A stretch of 33,654 nucleotides of DNA from positions 1 through 33,654 of the forward strand of contig JAAYYB010000203.1 in the NCBI GenBank assembly GCA_012515615.1, in the 5' to 3' direction. Positions within the stretch are counted from its first letter, which is position 1. Every line of letters starts with the position of its first letter. Positions 7,929 through 14,980 of the stretch are shown here, piece by piece. Both the position numbers and the translations under genes were made by a program. The notes beneath the pieces were generated by a model. It ran no database searches and was not told where the DNA came from. It saw only the letters and a list, made by a program, of their open reading frames with translations. Source of the stretch: Fibrobacter sp. (lineage in GTDB: Bacteria; Fibrobacterota; Chitinivibrionia; Chitinivibrionales; Chitinispirillaceae).

Positions 7929-10853
7929 TCAGCGCACCCAGTCGTTTCCGTTACTGTTTACAATCCGTGTTTCCTCTGTACCGTCGGGATTGATCCAGTA
8001 AATCTCTTTCTCGCCCGATTCATACTCTCGCGTATAAACTATCTTCTCGATCCCTTTATATACGACAAGCGCGGGATTCATTTCATTGTAGGTTTTAATC
8101 GTGTCCCGTACTGCCAGCTTTCTGTAGCGCTGGAGATCGATATCGGTGATATTCAGATCAAAAATGTTTACACCCGATGAATAAACCATGGTACGGCTGT
8201 CCGAGAGCCAGCAGTATCCCTTGACATCAGAATTTTCTGTGATCTGTATGTGTTTAGCTGTCGAACGGTCGTAGATCCAGAGATCAAGCCGGCCGCCGAA
8301 ATTTGACCGGTCAGAAAGATATGCTATCCTGGTTCCATCCGGACTGAATCGGGGGCTGAAGTGATTGGCTGATGAATCTGTCACAAGGAGCGGTTTCTCT
8401 CCTCCAGGATTTGTTATGTAAACCTGAAATGAGCCGTTGCGGTTTGAGCAGAAAAGCATATAGGCGTTGTCAGAAGAAAAATTGACAGAGTGTTCTGTTG
8501 AATTTTCCCAGTTGATTACAGGAAGAGGTGTTCCACCTACGGCCTTTACTCTGTAAATATCTGTAACTGTATCTCCGCATTGACTGCCGGCGTAATAGAT
8601 CCACACTCCGTCGGCAGAAAAACCGGTCTCCTTTATATATAAACTGTCATGCAGAATGCGTCTTGCCGTACCGTTAAGGCTCACTGTTTCAAGTCTCGGG
8701 CACTGCCCTGATGTATTCACATAGGCTAACTTTCCTGATGCAAAAGAAATCGAGGGGAAACTGCAGTTTCCCTGACCACGGGTCAGCGGAAATTCGGCAT
8801 TTTTATCAGCAATCTTCAGAAATACGCCATTAACACTGTCACGGTCTGAATTGAAGGGGAATGTCCCCTCTATAGAGCCTTTTATCAACATCTGCTCGTC
8901 AATTCCAAGAGCAGCAAGTTCCATTCTGGCAGTAATCAGTTCCACTGCCTGCTGTATGGCTGAGTCGGGAGTGATCTCAGGTACAACTGGAATAAGCTGG
9001 TTCTTCGCAGAAACGAGCTTTTTCTTTTCATCAAATCTCAATACCAGGTTCCCGACGTACTCACCTTTTTTACCTGCTGAGAGAACAAGTTTTGAGCCGA
9101 TTTTCATCGGTGCAGGGAAGTGCTGCACAAGGTTACCGCAAATGATAATATCCGCTTCTTTAACCATGGCTGCCTTTGTTTTAATATTCTCCCATGTATC
9201 ATGCATTATCAGCACACGGAGATCATATTCCTGAGCACGGGCCGGAAACAGTTCGTCTGGGTTGAACTTTTCCAGTGACTTGCGGCTGCTCTCGCCTGTG
9301 ATTGAATCATTGATGTATGATGCGACAAACATGTTGTAGTCGCCTGAGGCGATGATCTGGTGTGAGATCAGCGGGCTTTTTGTCGATTCGAGGTGATTGG
9401 TACATATCAGTTTCTGTTTGAAATCGGTTCCCTTCTCGATCATGCGTCTGAAACCGTAATCAGCCTCACCGTTGCCGCCTGCAGTAGCGCTGAACTGCAT
9501 CTGTTGGTAGTAGTAATCGGCGAGCTTGACTCTGGGAGGAATTGCGAATTTACTTATGAGATTTCCTGCCTCTATTGAAAAACAAACAGGAAATTTCTGC
9601 CTCAGGGATTTGATGATAGTGGCGTGTCGTGCCAGCCCGCCCAGTGTCAGTCCCGATTGGGGAGGCAGAAACTGGTCACTGATATTACCTGTGTAAACAA
9701 GAGAAATTTCCAGGTTTTTGCTTCTGAGTCTGTCTGATTTCAATTGTGAAAGCAGTGCCCAGGCTTTCCAGTTATTGGGATCCGCTTTCAGTGCTTTTTG
9801 GGCATAGTATTCGCACAGCGCAAAGCGCTTTTTACTGTAATGCTGCAAGGCTGTATTGTAGAAGTCATCTGATGTTTTTGGGAGTATCTCTTCAAGCTTG
9901 ATCTTTAAGGTCGCGGCCCACACCGGTCCCAGCTCAGCCGAGAGATTCCTCCAGCCTGCATCGAATCCATATTTCCCGATCTGAATCCCTGCCCCCAGGC
10001 CCAGTCCGGAAGCCGAGAGCTCTCTACCGAGTGCGTAATCATAACCTCCACGAAGCATCAGATATTTTCCCGTCTTTATCTCTGTGCTTATCCCGGCCGT
10101 TAATGGCTCGTCTGCCGTCTTTATGATCCCGGCACCAATGTCAAAGTCCAGAAATGATTTAAAGGGAACTTTTGAGGAAAGCGGCCTTACATTGAGTGAA
10201 AAACCGGCCCGGAATGGAAGTGGTTCGGCTTTGAATCCGTAATCTACTGCTGAGCCCAGGTTGGCAAAGTAGAGGCGGGAGGAAAGCCGGTCAAAAGGTC
10301 TGTAGAGCATATCAAGACTCCCGGCCCAGGCTCGCCCCGACTCGTCCGCAGGATGGCTTTCGATATAGGAAAAAACAACTCCGGCATTGAGCTTGCCGTC
10401 AAGAAAAATCTTGGAAAGTGACAATCCGAACGATGCTTCAACGTAGGAAATCTCTGAAGGCTGCTCGTCGATGTCCCTTGCATGTTCAAATTTTCCGGGA
10501 GTAAAAAGCTGTGAGTAAAATCCTAATGCACCGAAGTCCAGAATTGGAAAGAACGCCCCCAGATACTCTTTGCGCAGACCCATAAGCCATTCGGTATGAG
10601 TAGCTGCGAAATTGTTACGGTCCGAAACTGCTGCATTTGCACTGTAAAGAGGCAGATCCGTTGCATCCATGGCTCCAGGTGATGATGAACCACGGGCAAG
10701 CTCTACAGCAGAGACCGGCATTGTAAGAAATGTACAGGCTGTTCTGCCTGAACTTTCGCCTCTGAGACTGGTGAACCAGTCAAAGCTAAAAACAGGGTTT
10801 GCCATAATGGCAAAGAGAAATATCGAAAATATCGCTTTGTTGCTGTTCTGCAT
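7929..10853 (-). CDS. Secreted fusion: PorV-like barrel, TPR, degenerate 5'-nucleotidase fold, PD40 propeller
   Basis: This 974-residue envelope protein has four parts. A signal peptide (1-23) leads into a PorV/FadL-like barrel (about 25-320) whose ARGSSSPGAMDATDLPLYSA stretch recalls the PorV N-terminal signature. A TPR-like pair follows at about 330-375 (YAQKALKADPNNWKAWALL). Residues 379-635 follow the order of a UshA/5'-nucleotidase metallophosphatase: YTGNISDQ, GGLARHATIIKSLRQ, GNGEADYG, then GNLVQH and SAGKKGEYVGNLVLRFD. However, the metal ligands expected in TGDxHG, GNHEFD and GGHSH are largely replaced, so phosphatase activity is unlikely. The last 290 residues hold PD40 repeats (FSPDGTRIAYLSDRS at 836-850 is the clearest), forming a TolB-like propeller. 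I infer a surface-exposed binding protein. Domain boundaries are estimates from reading. Confidence 0.72.
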   Translation of the reverse strand: MQNSNKAIFSIFLFAIMANPVFSFDWFTSLRGESSGRTACTFLTMPVSAVELARGSSSPGAMDATDLPLYSANAAVSDRNNFAATHTEWLMGLRKEYLGAFFPILDFGALGFYSQLFTPGKFEHARDIDEQPSEISYVEASFGLSLSKIFLDGKLNAGVVFSYIESHPADESGRAWAGSLDMLYRPFDRLSSRLYFANLGSAVDYGFKAEPLPFRAGFSLNVRPLSSKVPFKSFLDFDIGAGIIKTADEPLTAGISTEIKTGKYLMLRGGYDYALGRELSASGLGLGAGIQIGKYGFDAGWRNLSAELGPVWAATLKIKLEEILPKTSDDFYNTALQHYSKKRFALCEYYAQKALKADPNNWKAWALLSQLKSDRLRSKNLEISLVYTGNISDQFLPPQSGLTLGGLARHATIIKSLRQKFPVCFSIEAGNLISKFAIPPRVKLADYYYQQMQFSATAGGNGEADYGFRRMIEKGTDFKQKLICTNHLESTKSPLISHQIIASGDYNMFVASYINDSITGESSRKSLEKFNPDELFPARAQEYDLRVLIMHDTWENIKTKAAMVKEADIIICGNLVQHFPAPMKIGSKLVLSAGKKGEYVGNLVLRFDEKKKLVSAKNQLIPVVPEITPDSAIQQAVELITARMELAALGIDEQMLIKGSIEGTFPFNSDRDSVNGVFLKIADKNAEFPLTRGQGNCSFPSISFASGKLAYVNTSGQCPRLETVSLNGTARRILHDSLYIKETGFSADGVWIYYAGSQCGDTVTDIYRVKAVGGTPLPVINWENSTEHSVNFSSDNAYMLFCSNRNGSFQVYITNPGGEKPLLVTDSSANHFSPRFSPDGTRIAYLSDRSNFGGRLDLWIYDRSTAKHIQITENSDVKGYCWLSDSRTMVYSSGVNIFDLNITDIDLQRYRKLAVRDTIKTYNEMNPALVVYKGIEKIVYTREYESGEKEIYWINPDGTEETRIVNSNGNDWVR

Positions 10854-10906
10854 TGTTTATTGCCGGATAAAATGATGGATCCTGAACAAAGTTCTGACCC
10901 TACCTT

Positions 10907-10912
10907 ATTATA
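10907..10912 (-). promoter_or_regulatory. Possible -10 box for the fusion gene
   Basis: A perfect TATAAT lies on the minus strand 54 nt before the ATG of the 974-residue fusion protein. No good -35 box is found 16-18 nt upstream, so the promoter call is weak. Confidence 0.3.
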
Positions 10913-10965
10913 TCGACAATGGCAATCAGAAACATTAAAAATCAGATCAAATCTCGATGCGGGGG

Positions 10966-11904
10966 TTACATGGCACGGTAGAACATGCAGTCATTAACAG
11001 TGTAGGCTGTAACCAGACTCTCTGATACCATGTTCTCGAGGATAACTGAAAGCTGACTGAGTGCTACTCCGCTTATTCCTGAGAGCTCTTCAATTGTGGA
11101 CGGACGTCTTTTCAGAAGGCTGAGGATAGTTTCTTCTGTTGTGTCGTCTGCTTTTTCATTTTTAAAGGTTTCCAGACTCTTCCTTGAAACGATTTCAACA
11201 GGAAGCGGGGCGAGGAAATCGGATATTTTTGAGAGCTGTTCAAAATCGGCTGTCCTTACCCAGCTGCAGGGGCCGGGCCTGTCAAGGCTGTTGAGCTGGA
11301 CCCGTGATGGATTCATCCTGAGAAGAGACTCTTTAAAGGCCTGCAGTTCAGAAGGATCATCATTTACTCCCGGTACGATGAATACCTCTATCCAGATGGT
11401 TCCCTTAAATTCCCTGCAGAAGGTGACAAGACCCTCAATGATCCTCTGGTTACTTAGCTCTTTGTGAGGCCTGTTTACTGCAGAGAACGCCTTGTCTGAA
11501 ATGGCATCCAGAGATGGGAGAATCAGGTCAAAAGGTTTTGCCGCTTCACGGACCTCCGGTAAATAAAAAAGAGTGCCGTTTGTGAGCAGTGCTGTTTTGT
11601 AATGGGGAAAATTATCTTTTATAAATCTGATCAGCGGACCAAAAGCCGTGTTCAGGGTTGGCTCTCCACTTCCACCGAAAGTCACATAATCGAGTTTTGG
11701 ATTACCTGAAAGGTAATCGGCAATTTCATTGGAGAGTTCCGAAAAACTGACATATTCTTTTCGCTCTATTGTCAGATCGGTAGTTTCACCGCATTCGCAG
11801 TAGACACAATCTAAAGAGCACGTTTTCCCCTGAACCATGTCGATTCCAAGCGAAACACCAAGGCGTCTGGATCTGACCGGACCAAATATGTGCTTGTATT
11901 TCAT
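10966..11904 (-). CDS. Radical SAM protein, COG0731 (wyosine-like) type, with winged-helix tail
   Basis: The protein has 312 residues from the ATG at 11904. It begins with the family signature FGPVRSRRLGVSLGID, followed by CSLDCVYCEC, giving the CxxxCxxC SAM cluster (C29, C33, C36) plus an extra Cys at 38. FGGSGEPT marks the GGE-like motif. The catalytic domain extends to about residue 225. The last 60 residues (RRPSTIEELSGISGVALS onward) look like a winged helix-turn-helix, a common add-on in this group. COG0731 members are related to Tyw1 by sequence, but most bacterial members have no proven reaction, so none is assigned. An in-frame TTG 18 nt upstream is possible; ATG is preferred because GGA lies 6 nt before it and the family signature starts right after. 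It lies downstream of the DUF1573 gene but beyond a strong terminator. Confidence 0.88.
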   Translation of the reverse strand: MKYKHIFGPVRSRRLGVSLGIDMVQGKTCSLDCVYCECGETTDLTIERKEYVSFSELSNEIADYLSGNPKLDYVTFGGSGEPTLNTAFGPLIRFIKDNFPHYKTALLTNGTLFYLPEVREAAKPFDLILPSLDAISDKAFSAVNRPHKELSNQRIIEGLVTFCREFKGTIWIEVFIVPGVNDDPSELQAFKESLLRMNPSRVQLNSLDRPGPCSWVRTADFEQLSKISDFLAPLPVEIVSRKSLETFKNEKADDTTEETILSLLKRRPSTIEELSGISGVALSQLSVILENMVSESLVTAYTVNDCMFYRAM

Positions 11905-11931
11905 CACTCGTCCAACTTGCAAATTACAAAT

Positions 11932-11962
11932 AAAAAAGCCCGTAGGTTTCAGTTCCCCGGGC
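11932..11962 (-). terminator. Rho-independent terminator after DUF1573 gene
   Basis: On the minus strand GCCCG (11962-11958) pairs with CGGGC (11942-11938), with two further GG/CC pairs inside the loop, followed by six Ts (11937-11932). It starts about 20 nt after the stop codon at 11983, so it ends the DUF1573 transcript before the radical SAM gene. Confidence 0.75.
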
Positions 11963-11982
11963 CTGTTTTACAAACAATAAAT

Positions 11983-12717
11983 TTACTTCGACATTATCAT
12001 CCCCGGAACCGAGATTTCGGCTTTTTTGGGATGATTTGTTTTGATGATAAAATTCCCATGCTTACTCTGTTTATCAGGGTTGGTAAGGGTAAGCCTGAGG
12101 GTGTAATCATAATACCCGTCTGCTTTCACGCTGTCCGGTTCTATCAACTTATAAGATGGAAAAATAGGCATTGAGCGCTGCCATTCAGGAACATTATTCC
12201 CCTGATTCGGTTGTGACTTGAACTGAACTTCTGAGACTTTCAGCCCCTTTTTCGCTGTGCTCAGTTTCATTTCAACCGTTATGTTATTACTGCTGTCGGG
12301 AATAAAACGGAGATACCCTGGAGAATAATCGATATATGACATTATGTTGCCGCCAAGTGAAATCCGCAATGTCTGGGCATTCTTTGCATTTGAAACCACG
12401 GTGATATACTTCCTGAATGTACCTCCATGCATACCCCTGATGTCAACTTCCGAAGTTATTTTGCCTGTCTTACCGGGCTGGATGATCGAGTCGTGCCCTA
12501 CAGCTGTGCAGCCGCATCCGGGCTTGACCTGCTGGATGACCAGAGCGCTGTCGCCTGTGTTCTTGACAATGAATACGTTTTTGATAGATTTCACTTCACC
12601 TTCCTGCAGAATTCCAGCATCGTAATTTGCACTGTCAATAGAGATCATCGGTGCAGACATGAGCATGGCAGGAAGAGTCATCGATCCAAGGACCAATACT
12701 CTCAGTAAACTATTCAT
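11983..12717 (-). CDS. DUF1573 Ig-like secreted protein
   Basis: The protein has 244 residues from the ATG at 12717 and begins with a signal peptide (MNSLLRVLVLGSMTLPAMLM, cleavage near MSA). The first 110 mature residues match DUF1573, an immunoglobulin-like beta-sandwich. Its conserved core reads FIVKNTGDSALVIQQVKPGC then GCTAV, followed by IQPGKTGKI, including the family's CGC motif. The C-terminal half is beta-rich and ends with a second sandwich-like segment (LTLTNPDKQSKHGNFIIKTN). DUF1573 proteins are common, poorly understood envelope proteins. An in-frame start 21 nt upstream (12738) is rejected because AGGAGGA lies 6-7 nt before 12717 and the signal peptide begins there. It is divergently arranged with the SPL-like gene across a repeat-bearing gap, and a terminator follows it. 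Confidence 0.88.
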   Translation of the reverse strand: MNSLLRVLVLGSMTLPAMLMSAPMISIDSANYDAGILQEGEVKSIKNVFIVKNTGDSALVIQQVKPGCGCTAVGHDSIIQPGKTGKITSEVDIRGMHGGTFRKYITVVSNAKNAQTLRISLGGNIMSYIDYSPGYLRFIPDSSNNITVEMKLSTAKKGLKVSEVQFKSQPNQGNNVPEWQRSMPIFPSYKLIEPDSVKADGYYDYTLRLTLTNPDKQSKHGNFIIKTNHPKKAEISVPGMIMSK

Positions 12718-12780
12718 AACGCTTCCTCCTGAAAACAATTTATCCTGATACCTGTCTTTTGTATCCGCAAGTAACGAAGT

Positions 12781-12810
12781 GCAGATTGCCCTTCCGGGTG
12801 CATAAGTCAG
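12781..12810 (+). repeat. Direct repeat, copy 1
   Basis: GCAGATTGCCCT followed by an 18-nt core, TCCGGGTGCATAAGTCAG (12793-12810). The core is identical in copy 2 at 12931-12948, 138 nt away. Confidence 0.75.
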
Positions 12811-12898
12811 ATTACAATTAAAAATAATTAATGTCCCTGGCTTCGGTCATCTTTGTCCTATTACGAACGCACATTAGTTTTATTAATACTCTTAATCC

Positions 12899-12931
12899 AT
12901 CAGGGAAGGGATAAGAGCAGTTCGCCCTGAT
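12899..12931 (+). repeat. Inverted repeat ATCAGGG/CCCTGAT
   Basis: A perfect 7-bp inverted repeat pairs 12899-12905 with 12925-12931 across a 19-nt spacer. Its right arm overlaps copy 2 of the direct repeat. It could be a hairpin or an operator; no T-run follows. Confidence 0.45.
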
Positions 12932-12948
12932 CCGGGTGCATAAGTCAG
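12917..12948 (+). repeat. Direct repeat, copy 2
   Basis: GCAGTTCGCCCTGA plus the 18-nt core (12931-12948). It matches copy 1 apart from two substitutions and a 2-nt insertion in the left part. Confidence 0.75.
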
Positions 12949-13074
12949 GTAATAGACGGTTTGAGTGCGAATAACCGCTCAGCTCTTCTATCCATGCATG
13001 CATCCACGTTATATTTTGTATAAGCAGAACAATTTTTCTCTGTGTATTCTGATAGTGGCCCGGTAAAGGAAACT

Positions 13075-14076
13075 ATGCCTGAAACTATAAATTTGCATTC
13101 TATACCTCCCGAAACCGCCAATGACCGTTCCGCAATTATCGGATTAGAAAACAAGGGCGAATTCTGGAAACCTTGCCCCGGAACAACCAAAGGTTATTTA
13201 TGCTGCGGTTACCAGATAATCACTCCTTCTACCGGCTGTGGTATGTACTGCAGGTACTGTATCCTGCAGGCTTATTTTCCTTATCAATGTCAGGTGGTTT
13301 TTACAAATTTTGACGACCTTGCAAACGAGATCAAAACAAGGCTTCCGCAGAAAAAAGGCGTTCTGAGATTTGGAACCGGTGAATTCGGGGACAGTCTTTT
13401 TTCTGAAAAACAATCGGGGGCAGCGGTAAAAATTGCGGATCTGCTCGATCCTTATGAGAACGTGATCGTGGAATTCAAGACTAAGTGTGCCGATATATCA
13501 CCGATTTTCGGCGTTCAGAATCCAGAAAAGGTGATTATCGGCTTTTCCATGAATACCCCGGCTATGATCTCCTGCATGGAGGAAAAAACCGCATCTTTAG
13601 ATCAACGGCTCAGTGCCGCTGAAAAATGTCTGGAAATGGGCTTTAAGGTGGCATTTCACTTTGATCCGATGTTTATTTACGATAACTGGGAAGAAGATTA
13701 CAGAAACGTTGTCAGAGCCATTTTCAGGGTGGTTAAAGATCCAGAGAAAATTGCCTGGATAAGCATGGGTGGATTTAGATCCATGCCTTCTCTGAAATCG
13801 GTTTTAAAAAACAGGGGAGACCACCTTTCGCTTTTTTCCGGTGAAATGATTTGTGGTGAAGATGGCAAATTGCGTTACTTCCGTCCTCTGCGGGTGGCTC
13901 TTTACAGAGCGATGCTTGATGAGTTTAACAGGCATTTTCCTCAGATAACACTTTATATGTGCATGGAAAGTCCTGAAGTCTGGGAGGAATCGGGAATGAT
14001 CGATAAAATCCCCGGGGGCCTTGTCAAGTATCTGGACTGCAGGGCAATGCGCCTGCTCGGTCTGGATCGTGCATGA
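13075..14076 (+). CDS. SPL-family (spore photoproduct lyase-like) radical SAM protein
   Basis: The protein has 333 residues from the ATG at 13075, which has AAAGGA 5 nt upstream; the GTG at 13042 is in frame but less likely. TPSTGCGMYCRYCILQAYF at 51-69 supplies CxxxCxxC (C55, C59, C62) and the YCILQ signature of spore photoproduct lyase (SPL) relatives. The region after it (VVFTNFDDLANEI, GVLRFGTGEFGDSL) aligns in order with SPL. True SPL repairs the thymine dimer of spore DNA and needs a Cys hydrogen donor in the RFxxSCTSD segment. Here that segment reads RFGTGEFGDS with no Cys, so it is a homologue, not a proven photoproduct lyase. No sporulation gene is nearby. Its substrate is unknown; DNA or nucleotide repair is only a family-based guess. 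Confidence 0.83.
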   Translation: MPETINLHSIPPETANDRSAIIGLENKGEFWKPCPGTTKGYLCCGYQIITPSTGCGMYCRYCILQAYFPYQCQVVFTNFDDLANEIKTRLPQKKGVLRFGTGEFGDSLFSEKQSGAAVKIADLLDPYENVIVEFKTKCADISPIFGVQNPEKVIIGFSMNTPAMISCMEEKTASLDQRLSAAEKCLEMGFKVAFHFDPMFIYDNWEEDYRNVVRAIFRVVKDPEKIAWISMGGFRSMPSLKSVLKNRGDHLSLFSGEMICGEDGKLRYFRPLRVALYRAMLDEFNRHFPQITLYMCMESPEVWEESGMIDKIPGGLVKYLDCRAMRLLGLDRA

Positions 14077-14229
14077 CACCGACACCATGATAATTTATAA
14101 ATCCTGGATCTAACCGGTAAAACAGCATTTATTTTAACTGTTCACAATTCCGGGATTCAGTTCCTGAAGTAGTTGCTGAATACGTGGTATCTGCCCTGGA
14201 TCAATTGACTGTTTTGTAATGGAGTTCTT

Positions 14230-14910
14230 ATGATCAAAATCGGTGACCTTGAGTTAGGAACCAGACCCGAGATTTTAGCTGTTATTGATGAAAAAATACC
14301 GGTTCGCGAAATCCTGGATCTTAAACAGCAAGGGGTCGGGCTTTTGGAGGTCAGGGTCGATTGCTTTAATCTACCGATCTCAGAGATACTAGAGTATGTA
14401 AGAGAGGTGAGAGAGTCTGTTCATCTGCCCATCATAGGGACGGTGAGGGAGACAGAGTTCAACCACAAAAGCCGTGTAGATATTTTCAGAAAGATAATCC
14501 CTTTTGTTGACTGCATCGATATTGAACTCGGTTGTGAAATTTCAGATGAGGTGGTAAAGCTTGGCGAAGGAAAAACCATAATGGTGTCCGAGCATGATTT
14601 TACCGGCACACCATCTTTGACTGACCTTCAAATGATTGTGCAAAGGGCACTGACGCAGGGTGCGGATATAATAAAAATCGCTGCTATGGCTGATTCTACT
14701 GAAGATGTACGCAGACTTCTGAGATTTACTGATAATAGCAAGGAACCGCTTGTCACTATTGCAATGGGACCGGTCGGGGCTGTTACCAGGCTGATAGCTC
14801 CTTTGTTTGGTTCACTTTTTACTTATGGCTATGTAAATAAACCGGTTGCTCCCGGACAGCTTTCCGTTTATAAACTTCTTGAGGAATTCCATCTGTATTA
14901 CCGGCAATAA
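14230..14910 (+). CDS. aroD: 3-dehydroquinate dehydratase, type I
   Basis: This enzyme removes water from 3-dehydroquinate to give 3-dehydroshikimate, the third step of the shikimate pathway to aromatic amino acids. The 226-residue length fits type I enzymes. The Schiff-base Lys is K149 in GADIIKIAAMA and the catalytic His is H122 in SEHDFTGTPS. Substrate-binding residues are visible in EVRVD (40-44), GTVRE (70-74), VTRLIAPLFGS and APGQLS. The barrel is complete. The start is ATG with GGAG 5 nt upstream (14221-14224). It follows the SPL-like gene after a 153-nt gap that holds no obvious terminator or gene, and it converges on the large surface-protease gene. No other shikimate gene is next to it. 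Confidence 0.95.
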   Translation: MIKIGDLELGTRPEILAVIDEKIPVREILDLKQQGVGLLEVRVDCFNLPISEILEYVREVRESVHLPIIGTVRETEFNHKSRVDIFRKIIPFVDCIDIELGCEISDEVVKLGEGKTIMVSEHDFTGTPSLTDLQMIVQRALTQGADIIKIAAMADSTEDVRRLLRFTDNSKEPLVTIAMGPVGAVTRLIAPLFGSLFTYGYVNKPVAPGQLSVYKLLEEFHLYYRQ

Positions 14911-14980
14911 CGTTCCGCGCTATGCCGGGGGTAGAAGCGTTGCTTTTCACAGGCAGATCAGGAAAATCGGGTGCAGGATT

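Larger units (their letters stand above)
12718..13074 (+). other. Divergent intergenic region with repeats
   Basis: This 357-nt gap separates two divergently transcribed genes, so it should hold promoters for both. It contains two copies of a ~30-bp repeat, an inverted repeat (12899-12905 with 12925-12931) and an AT-rich stretch (TTATATTTTGTATAAG) near 13008-13023. Short open frames here have no ribosome sites and appear not to be genes. Confidence 0.5.

Noticed and set aside
12781-12948. CRISPR-like direct repeats
   Set aside because: Only two copies, 138 nt apart, with no regular spacers or cas genes.
12818-13003. 61-codon frame on the minus strand in the repeat-bearing gap
   Set aside because: No ribosome site, odd composition, and it runs across the direct repeat.
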